Source: Berberis thunbergii
Lineage: Eukaryota > Streptophyta > Magnoliopsida > Ranunculales > Berberidaceae
Length of the DNA: 64,000 bases
Reading direction: 5' to 3'
Assembly: GCA_003290165.1 (NCBI GenBank)
Contig: QNQO01000837.1
Coordinates: 124,001 to 188,000, forward strand
The notes under the pieces are model-generated. The model saw only the letters and a list, made by a program, of their open reading frames with translations, was not told the DNA's origin and ran no database searches. Made by a program: the position numbers and the translations under genes. Of the stretch, positions 1 to 11,715 are shown piece after piece. Every line of letters begins with the position of its first letter. Position 1 is the first letter of the stretch.

Positions 1-336
1 GTAAACCGATGAATTCGGTTGAACCGAATTTCGGATCGATTCGGTTGGGCCGAAATTTCAGACTCAAGCATTTGAAAGACTTTCATTAAAACATGTCCAA
101 TTTTTTTACAGGCCCAATTTTTTTATAGACCCAATTTTTAGCCCAAAATTGAAAATTTTGATAGAAGGGGGTGATTTAGTGCAACAGGGTGTATTGCAGT
201 GCATTTGTTGCACTAATCAAGTATTGACACCTACTTGTTATTTAGTTATTTATATATATCTAATTAATCGGTCGGTTCGGTTATAAATCGGTCATTGTTA
301 TTTATTTATATATATATATATATCTAATTTTTAGCC
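1..336. other. AT-rich sequence with AACCGA-type repeats
   Basis: No gene seen. The first 60 bases and 260-300 carry several GAACCGAA/TCGGTTCGG motifs, like the subterminal repeats of the hAT element at 15180-16328, so this may be the decayed end of a related element that starts left of the window. A short TA-rich run (about 305-325) precedes the inverted arm. Confidence 0.4.
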
Positions 337-519
337 CAAAAATGTGTCTACACAATGAATTTTGAAAATGAAGTGTCATTGTTAGATAGTTTTATTTTCT
401 TACTTTCTTTAAATTAATTTTTTTTTTTTTTAATTTCAGAATCACATTGTTTCACTAACATAGCTTCTTGAGGCTATGTTGCACCTATCACACTTTCTGC
501 ATCTGGTAGTAAAGTTTAT
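337..519 (+). repeat. left arm of a ~180-bp inverted repeat
   Basis: This stretch, from about CAAAAATGTGTCTACACAA to CTGGTAGTAAAGTT, reappears in reverse complement at about 3847-4026 with only a few differences. The two arms enclose 3.3 kb holding the BPC-like pseudogene. Long arms round a captured gene fragment suggest a Pack-MULE or foldback element, but I found no convincing 9-bp target duplication outside the arms. Confidence 0.75.
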
Positions 520-1589
520 TTTTTCTTTTTCCCCTTGAATTGTTGAGCATTCACTATAAGAAAATGCTTAATTGAACTGTAGTCTAATTTATGGTCTTTT
601 GTGTCGACTATTTTTTCAATCTCTTCAAGAGGTCAACTCTTGGGGTCCAGAGCTGTTGTGCCCGGCATTTATCTCAAGGTGGATTCAGTGGTCATGCACC
701 TCCAGGGAGAGCAAATACCTTCTTTGTTGTCTGGCAGCAAATGACAGAGCAACAGACACAATACAATCGGATGCTTTCATTTTTATTTTATGTTTTTTGG
801 CTTAATTACAATATACAAATAATATGCATAGTTTGGTATTTTAAAATTAACTGAAACGAGTAGCAGAGATGTAGTGTATAATATGAGCCTGGATTTATTG
901 CAATTCTGCAGATGTCCAGCTTGACACTTGTTGAGCTTTTAAGCAACTTCATCAATTCGAAACTCATTGTATGCATGTGTATGTATCCTCGGTTATATTG
1001 CTTTGCAGGTTTACCATTAGCATCATGAAGAAGAAAAAATATTTGGTTGTCATGGCTGAATTTTCTTCAGGCTGATCTGTAGTTTGAGGACTGCAAACTA
1101 CCTCATATTAACTTTGGTGCTAGGTATTGTTGGTGTTGATTATTTGAAGGAAATGAAGTTCAGAAACTTGATGTTATGCACCATTAAGATTATGATGACA
1201 TAGGATTTCACACAACCAATCACACCCTTGTGTTTGTTTGCATAAGCCACGGTTATTCTAAGTCACCCACTTTTTGACACCATTAATTATGTTGAAGGAC
1301 ATCATTACCCTATTAACTACTTCACACCACCAAATGCGTTTTCTCATACCATTTAACTCTCTCACACCACCTATTATCTTTCTCACACCACCACTCTTTT
1401 TCACACCACCTATATAAATTAAGAAACAACATTTTCTCCTTCTCATTCAAATCGAAACACAATCCTCTCCCCTCCCCCATTCGAATCTATTCCCTCTCTA
1501 ACATTTAAATCTCTTACAAATATCTCCCCACATTCAAATCCAAACAAATAAGGATACCCATGTTCTCCTTTTGCTCATCAACCTACCAG
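520..1589. other. non-coding DNA between inverted arm and BPC pseudogene
   Basis: No gene supported. About 1258-1420 is rich in repeated TCTCACACCACC-like units, and a similar stretch occurs at about 8790-8890, so this is a dispersed repeat. Short open frames at 572-854 match no family I know. Confidence 0.4.
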
Positions 1590-2519
1590 TGCATGAGCAA
1601 CCCAGCGGTGGCATGGAAGACTCGGTCAAAAGCAACCTGGTTCAAGCCCAGTCGTGATTTTTCCAGTCAGGCTTTGATACAGGTAGCTGTTTGTTCAGAT
1701 CTTCATCAATGTCATTCAAACACTGCCCATTCTTCCAGTCATTCAGCTTAGCAACAGTAACCCGCTTGCTCATGTCCTCATTTTCATTCTTTCGTTTCTT
1801 CAATGACCTTGATGACTTTTTTAAAGGTAAGGCCTTGGCTTCCTTCATTGGCTTAGCTCGCCGAGGCTTCTCAGTCTCCATAGTAGCCACAGATATGGGA
1901 AAGGCATCAGCTATATGCATATCCCTTGAATTATAATGAGCTTCATTCATATTGGATGAATGATGAACCTGCTGTGGATGTGCTTCGTCCCACGTGGAAT
2001 TCCACACCCAGGAGGGCATGCGGACACATTACCACCATTCACATGAGAATTATCTCTGTACTCAAGGGCAGACAGAGCATTCTCTCTTTCCATTAAAGCA
2101 TTATTTCTTTCAGTAATAGCTTGGTCTCGCTGCATGATTGCCACATCTCGCTCTGCAAAGGCCGCCTTTTTCTCTGAGATGGCTATGTTCCTTTCTTCGA
2201 TTGCAGCATCCCTCTCAGCTAAGATATTCATTAACTTCATTGTCCAGGCATGATAATCCTTCATCAAGTGTGGAGGAATTATCCACTGTAATAATCACAT
2301 AATAGAAGGAATAATCAGAATCATTAAAGTAATACTGTTTAACCTGGGAATGAGGGAATTAACTACAATTTAATGATTTTATTGTTACTTGAAGTAGAGC
2401 ACTCGACGTTTTCTCCTTAGAACCATTATGCCGTGAGAACTGAGATATACCTGAAAGTGAAGCGATTTGTAATGGTCTTGCTTGTGTCTTCCATTTTCAC
2501 GTTGCCCGTTGTCATCCAT
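1590..2519 (-). pseudogene. BPC6: BBR/BPC (BPC6-like GAGA-binding factor) gene fragment, broken
   Basis: BBR/BPC proteins are plant nuclear GA-repeat-binding factors. Exon 1 (2451-2519) starts MDDNGQRENGRHKQDHYK, like the BPC6 group, and ends at a GT donor. Exon 2 starts at 2285 after an AG and encodes the alanine-zipper-like coiled coil (AERDAAIEERN repeats) and the group motif PPGCGIPRGTKHIH. The frame breaks straight after this motif (near 2000), continues in another frame (HPQQVHHSSNMNEAHYN, basic KKSSRSLKKRK, KQLPVSKPDW), breaks again near 1645, and homology ends at SCTG near 1590. The conserved C-terminal cysteine DNA-binding domain is missing. Exon and intron structure is kept, so this is a duplicated or captured gene segment, not a processed copy. 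Family assignment is strong; the pseudogene call rests on two frameshifts and the missing domain. Confidence 0.85.
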
Positions 2520-2733
2520 GATGATATCAGCTTTCTGTAGTTATGTTGCAAACTACTTTCTAGACTCTTTCATGAGGGTGTATTGCACTCCTCAAAAAGA
2601 ATAAAATAAACATGGTGTGCAGTTGGTTCAGCATCGGATCGTGCAAGGCATAAGTATGCTCTTAGGAAGAGAACTCATGGCTGTAAGGGCAATCTGTAAA
2701 GTCTGCAAATGATATAATTAAAATACTATACCT

Positions 2734-3838
2734 GAAGTCGATGCTATATATGACCTAGAAGCACATCTCTTCTCTGAAAAAGAAAAATGAAACCTGTTAT
2801 GAGGAAATAGTTATCTTCAGAAACTGAAAATTTGACAATTTGGTTTTTGGTCTCATATTATACAGTAATTTCAAATTTCTGATAATAGATGATATTCCTA
2901 GTTACTGATTGAGAATCATATCGCCCAATATATCCCATTGTACTCTGTAAACATCAGTAGAGATCATCGTCATATGTCTGGGTTTTTTTTGAAAGCTGAG
3001 GTATATAGATTAAAGGGGATGGTCAAACTTCAAGGAGGGTTCCAAGATTCGAGTGCTTCATTGTGGACACATCAACATATCGTAGCATTGCCTCGGCACA
3101 TCATAAGTTCATTTTTTTTTATCAGCAAAACAACTGTTGCATTGATATATATTGTGAAAAAGTAAGATAAGGGGCAGTATAAACGGACAAAATGCCCTTC
3201 TCAACAGACAAATCAGTATAAGAGAAGGGGCACATCATAAGTTCATAACCTTAGGGGTTCAGTTTGGCTCGATTAATTGCACATGTGCTTATTATATTTT
3301 CGTGGTGAATGGCTACTGTATATTTTTCTCTATTCATCAATAAATTTTGAATCTTCAATCAAAATGTAATAGTTATATAGCCCCTCGCTCTAAATTGTAA
3401 TCCTTCAACCAATAATTCACGTACCTAGGTTAATATTAACCTCGCTGACTGCATCATTGCAGTCAACATGAATCAGATGGAAAATAATTACGTATTGTTG
3501 GAAAAGCACAACAACACTTGCCACTTTATGGGATTCGATAGCAAGGAGATATATGCTTCAATTTCCCCCTAGCCTCCATTATCCAACATATCAACTAAAC
3601 CCTGCGATTCTATCACTCACCTCATATAACAATTTCTAGTATAATCATCAAAATTTCTGTCATATTCCAACATGCCAAATAACAACAAAGATGATTGAAA
3701 CAAAAACCCTAAGACCTTCTCATGCTTCCCTAAAACCTTATCTCATTAAAATATATCCATTCAAACTGAACTAAATATGAACATTATATTCTTACAATTC
3801 AAACCACAATTAAATTGCAAACAACTAAAGATAATTAG
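2734..3838 (-). repeat. 1.1-kb duplicated segment, copy A (upstream of BPC fragment)
   Basis: From GAAGTCGATGCTATATATG to CAAACAACTAAAGATAAT this matches 9685-10763 with scattered substitutions and small indels. In minus-strand terms it lies directly upstream of the BPC-like ATG at 2519, so it may be the leader and 5' introns of the source gene. That role is inference; the duplication is seen directly. Confidence 0.85.
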
Positions 3839-3846
3839 TGAAAAAA

Positions 3847-4026
3847 AACTTTACTACCAGATGCAGAAAATGTGATAGGCGCAACACAGCCTCAAGAAGC
3901 TATGTGGTGAAACAATGTGATTCTGAAATTTTTAAAAAAAAATTAATTTAAAGAAAGTAAGAAAATAAAACTATCTAACAATGACACTTCATTTTCAAAA
4001 CTCATTGTGTAGATACATTTTTGAAC
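3847..4026 (-). repeat. right arm of the ~180-bp inverted repeat
   Basis: Reverse complement of 337-519, with the same ACTACCAGATGCAGAAAATG and AATGACACTTCATTTTC blocks. It closes the interval holding the BPC-like pseudogene and copy A of the 1.1-kb repeat. Confidence 0.75.
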
Positions 4027-5105
4027 ACTCAGCATTTCAATCAACTTCTTTGCATGCCTTTTGAAGGTATTCACTATACGTGTTGTAAGTGCATATTACA
4101 GTAGATAATAACGTAGCAATGTTGATCCATAATTAAATGATACGACAAACAAAATGAGTTTTCACCAAAAAAGAAAATGACATTTATGGTGTATGGGGGG
4201 CAAATGATATGATTATTAGTATTATCAGGGGCAGAGCTAGAAAAAAAAAATTTCATCCCAAGCTAATAATTAATTTAAAAAAAATACAAATATCAAAAGC
4301 ACATTGCATATATTAAATTGAATCTAGTGTAATCCAAAATAAGGTCATTAACTTTTAGTAAAGACAAACAAACGTATAACTAGAACAAATAATTAAATTC
4401 ACAAAATAATTAAGATAAGTATAAGAAGTTGAAGCTAAAAAAATATGAAATTTGCTTACATAATAAGATCTAATATAATTTCACAAAAAAAAAATTTGTT
4501 TTTATGAGACTCAAATTTTGTATGATTTGGCTAATTATATATATTTTCATTGAATTCTATAGTTATTATTTTATATTTGAATTTCATATATATTTTTGTT
4601 GTGGGTTTTATACCACTTGTGAACAAACAATATTTTTTTTAATTTTAATTTTTTTATTATTTGCAGTCACATATAAAATTGCATTGAAAATAAAAAGTAA
4701 GGGGCATGTCACATTTACAGAAATATTAATTGTCAATATTTCTAAAAAAATCATATGCTCCAAAAGGACCGAAACAAGTTTTTATTAAATAAAACAATTT
4801 TTTAATGTTTGCATATAAAATTGCATTGAAAATAAAAATTAGGGCAAGTAACAATGGCAGTGAATAGTATTTGTCAATAGACATAAAAATGTATAGAGTA
4901 AGTAATTGTCAATAGCCCTAAGGAAATCTTGTGTTAAAAGAGGATTAAACTTGAGTCGTTTTGTAAAAATGATAAACTTCTAACCACTACACCAGTAGAG
5001 ACATGTAGAAACAATTTACAAAGCAATTTTCATATTGTTATTATACGTTGTATAATTGATTTTTTTAAGGCGATATATACTAAAACTGTTTTGAAACTTT
5101 TTTTT
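4027..5105. other. AT-rich non-coding DNA with a possible hAT end
   Basis: No gene supported; the 94-codon frame at 4504-4788 is AT-driven. At 4229 the sequence CAGGGGCAGAGCTAG resembles the terminal repeat of plant hAT elements (compare the right end of the element at 20672-21438), but no partner end or 8-bp target duplication was found. Confidence 0.35.
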
Positions 5106-5126
5106 GGGGGGGGGGGGGGGGGGGGG
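5106..5126 (+). repeat. homopolymer run of 21 G
   Basis: Twenty-one consecutive G on the plus strand, preceded by a T run and followed by TGGGTGTGT. It could form a G-quadruplex and is a likely site of length error in assembly. Confidence 0.95.
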
Positions 5127-7178
5127 TGGGTGTGTCCCCATCTTGGTCGGTTTATGGCCGGCATGAGCACACCACATACCTTTATCCGACAGCAACACCA
5201 ACACCTGTAGCTGCCACATTGTTACATAGCCGTAGGTTGCGAATCAAGAAAATTGATAGCCGCAATATGAAACCTTCCACAAGTTTTGCATCCATAAACA
5301 ACTCAAAGCTCATAACTGAACAGAAATCAAGAGATGTTTTAGCTGTTTATTAGTATGAACATAATGGATATTGACAAGTAACTACGTATGTAATTTCAGA
5401 AAATTGCATTCCACCACTTTAGCAGTATAATGCTCTGAGTCAGGAAGTAAATTAGCTTCTGGAAACCAACATGATGTTCTTTCTAAAAAATTAAGCTCCT
5501 CTGACGATGATAATAACACTTCAGTTGCAGAAAACCAAAAGCTAAAACCCACAAAATGCATAAGCCTAATAACACTTAAATTGCAACTGAGACGATGAGT
5601 ACAAACTAAGCAGTTTGTTTCAAACGAATAAATTCTACAGGATTTAGCTGTAATAAAAACCCAATAAATCATATTCAACGCCTAAAGACTCGGAAGGGGA
5701 ATAGAAGGGAGAATCAAAGGCGAATGTCTCATAAATGTGACAGAAAGTTAAAGGTTTCATGATCCCATACTGAAAGCAATCTTTCATCAGATCAGCGAAC
5801 ATAAGCATATGGGGTGCAAATTATGGTTAAAGAAATTTTGAATGAAAAAAAAATTTAATATATATATATATATCAGACAAAAGAATACAAAATAAACTCA
5901 GAATCCGAGCGTGAGAGAGATAATTTCCAGAGAAATTTTATTTTGAGTTTTGAAAAAATTAATTAATTAATTAATTAAAACATGGATGCTTGCAACAATG
6001 ACAAACCGTACCTGCCTATATGCAATGTATTCTGTCTGCAGAAGGTAAACCTCGTGTATCATGGTTACTCAAAATTTCCCTGTATGCAAAGCAATGAACA
6101 AACAACATAATAGATTCCTGAACAACCTCACAAATGAGAATTGCATCCATTTTGCCTTGGGCTCAAAGATGCTTTAAAATACCAAATTACACCCTATAGA
6201 CAACTGATAAATCATGCCGAGGTACATGCTCATTAGTTTACTGTTCTTAATATAGTCTCATTTTCAGTGCATAAAGTTTCTAATAAACTTTTCTAGCATC
6301 GAGCAAAAGGACCCAACTTTCCTATGAAACTAAAATGAGTATGAGCTCATTCCATCTTGTTACAAACACACACACAAAAAAAGAAAAAGAAAGAAGAAGG
6401 TGCAACTCTCAATTGGCCAAACAAATCTTAGCAAGTGATTTTAACTTATAACTACTTGCCGAAGAATCGAATTTTACGGAAGGGTAGTAACATACTGAAA
6501 CAAGACAGTTTGCCAAGCTAATCTTTTTCAAAACATTCAAAACAAGCCTATTAATATACTCCTACCAAGATCCTGTCAACCTTAGATATAAAGCAATTCT
6601 TAGTAAGCATAAATACCTAGTCAGGAGATCAAAGAAGGTAAGTTAGAGACAGAGAGAGTGAGATGACTAGGCAAAATCATGTGATCTCCTATATTCCTAC
6701 AAAACGATCTCTCTTAGAAATCTTAAGTTTCAAGTGGAAGCTTTTTTCCATTACCTGTTTCAATTAAATTGAATCACTCTCTTCTTTATCTGCTATGCAC
6801 AAATAAATGCCAACCAGAATGACAGAAGACTCTGTTCGACATATCACTTGATGGAAGTTGAGCTGAATGAAATTATGTAGTTCCCAAACCATTATGCATT
6901 GGAACACCCCACTGACCCACCTTTCCTTAGTTGCTCTTCACATATGCAATTTAAACAACAATTAAACATTTTAACATAACATAAAAGATGCAGTGAATAA
7001 GAACATAATAAATAGAGTCTAACAAAAAATAACATAACATGAAAAATACAACAGTGTTTAAATTATTTTTACCATCAATCCAAATTGGCTTAAGAATTCA
7101 AGAATGAATAGTATCTTAGGCACAAGATTAACTAACACAGAAATAAGCATTGCAGTTGACTGCGTCCATGATAAGGAA
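5127..7178. other. non-coding 3' flank of LIP2
   Basis: No coding region recognised. AT-rich with small (TA)n and (ATTA)n runs near 5860 and 5960. One minus-strand stretch at 6013-6036 has AG and GT borders like a 24-nt micro-exon, but its product is not recognised. The LIP2 3' UTR must lie in the right-hand part; I cannot place its poly(A) site. Confidence 0.35.
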
Positions 7179-7886
7179 TCACTTTGTTTCCGCATCTTCG
7201 GACAAGGGTGGTACATTCTCCTTCCAAACAAGATCAGTATAACCAAAAGATCTCGCAAAAAATGAAACCAACTGCTCATGAATTTGTTCTTCAGCAGGTA
7301 GCATCATCTTTGTCTCCCTTTTCAGAGATGTGACTTGTTTATCAGCAATTCCACAAGGTACAATGTGCTTAAAGTAGTTCAGATCAGGATCTATATTAAA
7401 TGCCAATCCATGAGAAGTGATTCCTGATGAAATCCGTACCCCAATCGCACCTATTTTACCATCTCCAACCCATACTCCAGTCTCACATTTCCCTCCAGGA
7501 CGTGCACTCACACTATATAAAGACGCAAATTCAATCATTGTGGATTCAAGATTTTCCACATACTTCCTTGCACCTAGTCCAATGTCCCTTAAAGAAATAA
7601 TGGGATATAAGATTGCTTGATGTGGACCATGGAAAGTTATGTCTCCCCCTCTCTCGGAATAGTGCAACTCAGCACCCATATTTTGAAGCTCAGCCTCAGG
7701 CACGAGCAGATTATGATAGGTTTTCCGTTTTCCAAGTGTATAGGTAGGTGGATGTTGCAAGGACAAGAGGGTATCTGGAATTTTACCGATTTTTCTTTCA
7801 GAAACAAGCTTCTCTTGGAGTTTAAGTGCATCCAAGTAGTTGACAATGCCCATCTTCCAAACCTGTAGGCTCCGCTGCAATTTCAT
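7179..7886 (-). CDS. LIP2: octanoyltransferase (lipoyl-ACP:protein N-lipoyltransferase), LIP2-like
   Basis: LipB-family enzyme that moves the octanoyl group from acyl carrier protein to lipoyl domains, the first step of lipoate assembly; plant LIP2 acts in mitochondria. The 235-residue protein shows the full BPL/LplA/LipB fold markers: RGGDITFHGPHQ at residues 79-90, ETGVWVGDGKIGAIGVRISS at 135-154 containing the expected catalytic lysine (K144), and HIVPCGIADK with the catalytic cysteine C178. The chosen start is the first ATG in frame (7884-7886), four bases after a splice acceptor. The frame runs open further upstream but has no ATG, and the extension reads through the leader intron. Start MKLQRSLQVWKMG fits known LIP2 proteins, which also have an unsplit CDS. 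No clear mitochondrial presequence beyond the basic first residues. Appears intact. Confidence 0.95.
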   Translation of the reverse strand: MKLQRSLQVWKMGIVNYLDALKLQEKLVSERKIGKIPDTLLSLQHPPTYTLGKRKTYHNLLVPEAELQNMGAELHYSERGGDITFHGPHQAILYPIISLRDIGLGARKYVENLESTMIEFASLYSVSARPGGKCETGVWVGDGKIGAIGVRISSGITSHGLAFNIDPDLNYFKHIVPCGIADKQVTSLKRETKMMLPAEEQIHEQLVSFFARSFGYTDLVWKENVPPLSEDAETK

Positions 7887-7889
7887 TCT

Positions 7890-8247
7890 CTGCAAATGAT
7901 AATGAAGATGATTCAAATTCAATCATGGTTAAGGTCGGTCCAACCAACAGATTGGATGAAGTTTGGGTCTTTTCATATGCAAGAGACAAAATGCACACTA
8001 ATAATAGTGATAAATAAAATCCCATTAAACCCATAAATAATTAAAACCCCTTTAACCCAAGTTTACAGTGAAGCTTATCTAAAACGAAGAACACAGGAAC
8101 TCAAAGAGGTTTATGAAATAGAATTAACGTAGCAGAGATTAGACAAACACAAAAGCGAGGAAAGAAAGCTATATTTGCAGAGAAGATTGAAGAAGTAAAC
8201 AAGGAAGAAAACGCAACGAAAGAGAATCAATCTCAAAAAAGAGATAC
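7890..8247 (-). other. LIP2: intron in the LIP2 5' leader
   Basis: On the minus strand TCTTCAG|GTATCTC (donor, 8248/8247) and ATTTGCAG|AGAATG (acceptor, 7890/7889) bound a 358-nt intron that ends three bases before the start codon. The leader exon then extends rightwards from 8248 for an unknown distance. Inferred from splice consensus only. Confidence 0.7.
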
Positions 8248-8299
8248 CTGAAGAGAGCAGTAGCAGAGAGACCAAAAGGTGTGTGTTTTATGAGGAGAC

Positions 8300-9465
8300 C
8301 TGGAAAGACGGGTTGAAAATGGATTGCCCACAAATCGAAATGGTGTGGACTCTAAGGAATAGCATAAGATTGATTATCAGATGGACAGAAGATGCTAAAA
8401 CTATAATAATACCAGTGGGACTGCAAGCCATAGGGGGGGGATGGGGATTACCAGTTCAGACTTGTGAAGGATAAAGTCACAAAGTATGGGGGTTCAACCC
8501 TGTCAGTGAAAAACTCAAGCCCTATCTAGGTTGACTATAATTTTAACCATTTTCCAATCATTTTTTTTAGACCCATCGCTTGATTTCGACGATTTTTAAG
8601 ATCTGTTTGCTAGATTTTGAGTGTGGTTTGAATTTTATTTTATTTTTTACTTCGAAGGTTGAAGAGGTGCATACTTTTACTTTTATTTTTATTTTATTTA
8701 AAAAAAAAAAAGCCACGCATATTCTACCACCCTTTTTGATATAGGGTTCGAGTAGAAAAAACCTTTCTAAATAATAATGGTGGCGACTAAACCACATCAC
8801 CATTTCCTTTCTCTCACACCATTCTACTCTCTCACACTAACCTACTTTCTTTCTCATACCACCATATTTTTTCACACTACCTATATAAACAAAAATCATC
8901 CATTTTTTTCTCTCACCATTCAAATCAACAATGGTTCATCCCTCCCTCAATCAAAATCTTTTGCAAATCTCTCCCCACACTCATATCTCCTGCAAATATC
9001 TCCTATCTCCCTCGAAAACTCTCAAAATCCCCTTAAAGTCGAAATCCTTAAACCCAAACTCAATAAATATACATAACTTAATATAACATAGAAACTCAAA
9101 CGAAAAAAATGCAAAACAGTGTAACTTTCGACCAATTGAAACCCTCAATCGAGACCGATTCTCAACCTCTTTAAACCCAACAGAAATCTAAACTTCGTTC
9201 AGTCTGTTAGACACAACCTCCACGTAGTTTTTCAAATGGGTAGAAATGCTCAATTGATACACAAATATTGTGGTACTCTTAGTTATCTAATATACACAAC
9301 TGAATGACTTGAAAATGTTTTGAAATGAGCAAGTTATGGTCATTTTACTAAAGTCGCGCAAATTTGTATCGCAAAGAAAACGGGATAGTGTTCCTGACTT
9401 TCGGCCAACTTATGTGCTCAATCGAGACCGAATAAGTAGATCAAAACAAAAATATTGTAGTACTC
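8300..9465. other. LIP2: intergenic DNA upstream of LIP2
   Basis: Contains the LIP2 promoter side but no clear TATA element I would commit to. About 8790-9000 carries repeated TCTCACACCA-type units like those at 1258-1420. The 99-codon frame at 8777-9076 is made of this low-complexity repeat and is not taken as a gene. Confidence 0.4.
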
Positions 9466-9467
9466 TT

Positions 9468-9683
9468 AGGGTGTGTTTGGTTGCAAGGAATCCTAAGGTG
9501 GGAATTAGAATCTCATTCCATGGCATCCCATGCCATGGACTTGACCAACTTTGATGTTTGGTTGTCCATGGAAATTGGATTCCAATTCCTATTGCGAGTA
9601 TTTGGTTGCCCAAAATTTATCATGGGAATCTTTTTTTTTCTTTTTTTTTAATTATGAAGATCCCACAATTCTACTTTTATGCT
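9468..9683 (+). repeat. dispersed element end starting TTAGGGTGTGTTTGGTTG
   Basis: The end motif AGGGTGTGTTTGGTTGCA also occurs in reverse complement at about 33733-33751. The block around GTTGCCCAAAA through GATCCCACAATTCTAC matches the reverse complement of about 34215-34330. This is a MITE-like family; no intact copy with both ends is visible. Confidence 0.6.
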
Positions 9684-9684
9684 T

Positions 9685-11255
9685 TGAAGTCGATGCCATA
9701 TATGACCTAGAAGTACATCTCTTCTCTGAAAAAGAAAAATGAAACCTGTTATGAGGAAATAGTTATCTTCAGAAACTGAAAATAGGACAATTTGGTTTTT
9801 GGTCTCATATTATACAGCAATTTCAAATTTCTGATAATAGATGATATTCCTAGTTACTGATTGAGAATCATATCGCCCAATATATCCCATTGTACTCTGT
9901 AAACATCAGTAGAGATCATCATCATATGTCTGGGTTTTTTTTTGAAAGCTGAGGTATATAGATTAAAGGGGATGGTCAAACTTCAAGGAGGGTTCCAAGA
10001 TTCAAGTGCTTCATTGTGCGGCACATCATAAATTCATTTTTTTTTATCAGCAAAACAACTGTTGCATTGATATATATATTGTGAAAAAGTAAGATAAGGA
10101 GCAGTATAAACGGACAAAATGCCCTTCCCAACAGACAAATCAGTATAAGAGAAGGGGCACATCATAAGTTCATAACCTTAGGGGTTCAGTTTGGCTCGAT
10201 TAATTGCACATGTGCTTATTATATTTTCGTGGTGAATGGCTACTGTATATTTTTCTCTATTCATTAATAAATTTTGAATCTTCAATCAAAATGTAATAGT
10301 TATATAGCCCCTCGCTCTAAATTGTAATCCTTCAACCAATAATTCACGTACCTAGGTTAATATTAACCTCACTGACTGCATCATTGCAGTCAACATGAAT
10401 CAGATGGAAAATAATTACGTATTGTTGCAAAAGCACAACAACACTTGCCACTTTATGGGATTCGATAGCAAGGAGATATATGCTTCAATTTCCCCCTAGC
10501 CTCCATTATCCAACATATCAACTAAACCCCGCGATTCTATCACTCACCTCATCTAACAATTTCTAGTATAATCATCAAAATTTCTGTCATATTCCAACAT
10601 GCCAAATAACAACAAAGATGATTGAAACAAAAACCCTAAGACCTTCTCACGCTTCCCTAAAACCTTATCTCATTAAAAATATATCCATTCAAACTGAACT
10701 AAATATGAACATTATATTCTTACAATTCAAACCACAATTAAATTGCAAACAACTAAAGATAATAAGTTTATCATCATAACTCATTGCACAAATATACGGA
10801 ACACTAAACCCTCCAAAATCGGTAAAACAACAATTCGATTTCAAAGATTACCAACATTTCCACCTGTGTAATCAATCACTTAATACAGAACTTCAAACAG
10901 AAAGCAATAACTCTGAAACCTGGAAAACTAGGGTTTACCTTACTACACACCCAAAATTACTAAATTTAAACAGAAACCCATCATGTCAGGTGCATAAAAA
11001 CTTCAATTAATGTTCTCATAAACGCAAGTTCGAGAACTAACAAAACTGAATCACGGGAGATAAAAAAGAGTGCTTTGGAAGACAAAAACGCCATTGAAGT
11101 GGAAAGAAAGAAAGAGAACTTACTTGAAAGCTGAGAGAAGGAGAGAAAGGAAGGAACTTGATTGCAAAGAAACCCTTTTGATGGAACACACGCTCTCTCT
11201 CTCTATCTCTATCTCTATCTCTATCTCTCTGTGTGTTGTCCACCAATTGTAGTTC
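9685..11255 (-). repeat. 1.1-kb duplicated segment, copy B, plus possible BPC 5' leader
   Basis: 9685-10763 matches 2734-3838. Copy B continues to about 11255 with DNA that copy A lacks. On the minus strand this extra part begins with a GA/CT-rich leader-like run, then CAGCTTTCAA|GTAAGTTC, a good donor near 11120. That resembles a gene's first untranslated exon and intron, possibly of a BPC gene, whose leaders are often GA-rich. No coding exon follows it here. Confidence 0.55.
11192..11230 (+). repeat. CT / ATCTCT microsatellite
   Basis: (CT)n followed by four or five ATCTCT units. Read on the minus strand it is GA-rich. Confidence 0.9.
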
Positions 11256-11715
11256 AGTTGGTCGGACATCCACTCTCCTTGTGAGAGGTCGCGGATTCGA
11301 GACTCACCAGTTAGAATTTTGTGAGTTTTCACCCGATTATTAGGAGCACATTTGCTCCGCCGTTGATACCCCTTCGGGTATTGAATGCAGCTACTTAGAT
11401 GGCCTAGATCGAAGAGAAGCGAAAGCGAGTCTTCATGCAAAGTGGAGGCAATGGACCGGAGCGAAAGCGAGTCTCTATGCGAGATGGAGGCGACGAGGAC
11501 ATTAAGTATGCAGCTACTTAGATGGCCTAGATCGAAGAGAAGCGAAAGCGAGTCTTCATGCAAAGTGGAGGCAATGAACCGGAGCGAAAGCGAGTCTCTA
11601 TGCGAGATGGAGGCGACGAGGACATTAAGTAGCAACAATATTGTAGCCTTCGGGTCTGGTTTGGTTAACCCTATTGGGTCAGTCATGTAGCCTTCGGGCA
11701 TGGATTAATAAATAA
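11238..11715 (+). mobile_element. tRNA-derived SINE with internal tandem duplication
   Basis: The head has tRNA-like pol III boxes: GTAGTTCAGTTGGTCGGAC (box A) and GTCGCGGATTCGAGACTC (box B). The body follows with GAGCACATTTGCTCCGCC and ends in an AATAAATAAATAAA tail. A 123-bp unit is present twice in tandem (11385-11507 and 11508-11630) and differs at only about one base. A diverged copy lies opposite at 12229-12560. Confidence 0.8.

Noticed and set aside
4504..4788. 94-codon hydrophobic frame
   Set aside because: AT-rich, dominated by F, I, Y and K; no signal of selection or family.
11238..11310. tRNA gene
   Set aside because: Box A and B are present but there is no cloverleaf or acceptor stem and the sequence runs into a SINE body; the same applies to 12500-12560 and 16340-16425.
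11120..11701. 193-codon minus-strand frame and the 101-codon plus-strand frame
   Set aside because: Both come from the 123-bp SINE duplication and the CT microsatellite.
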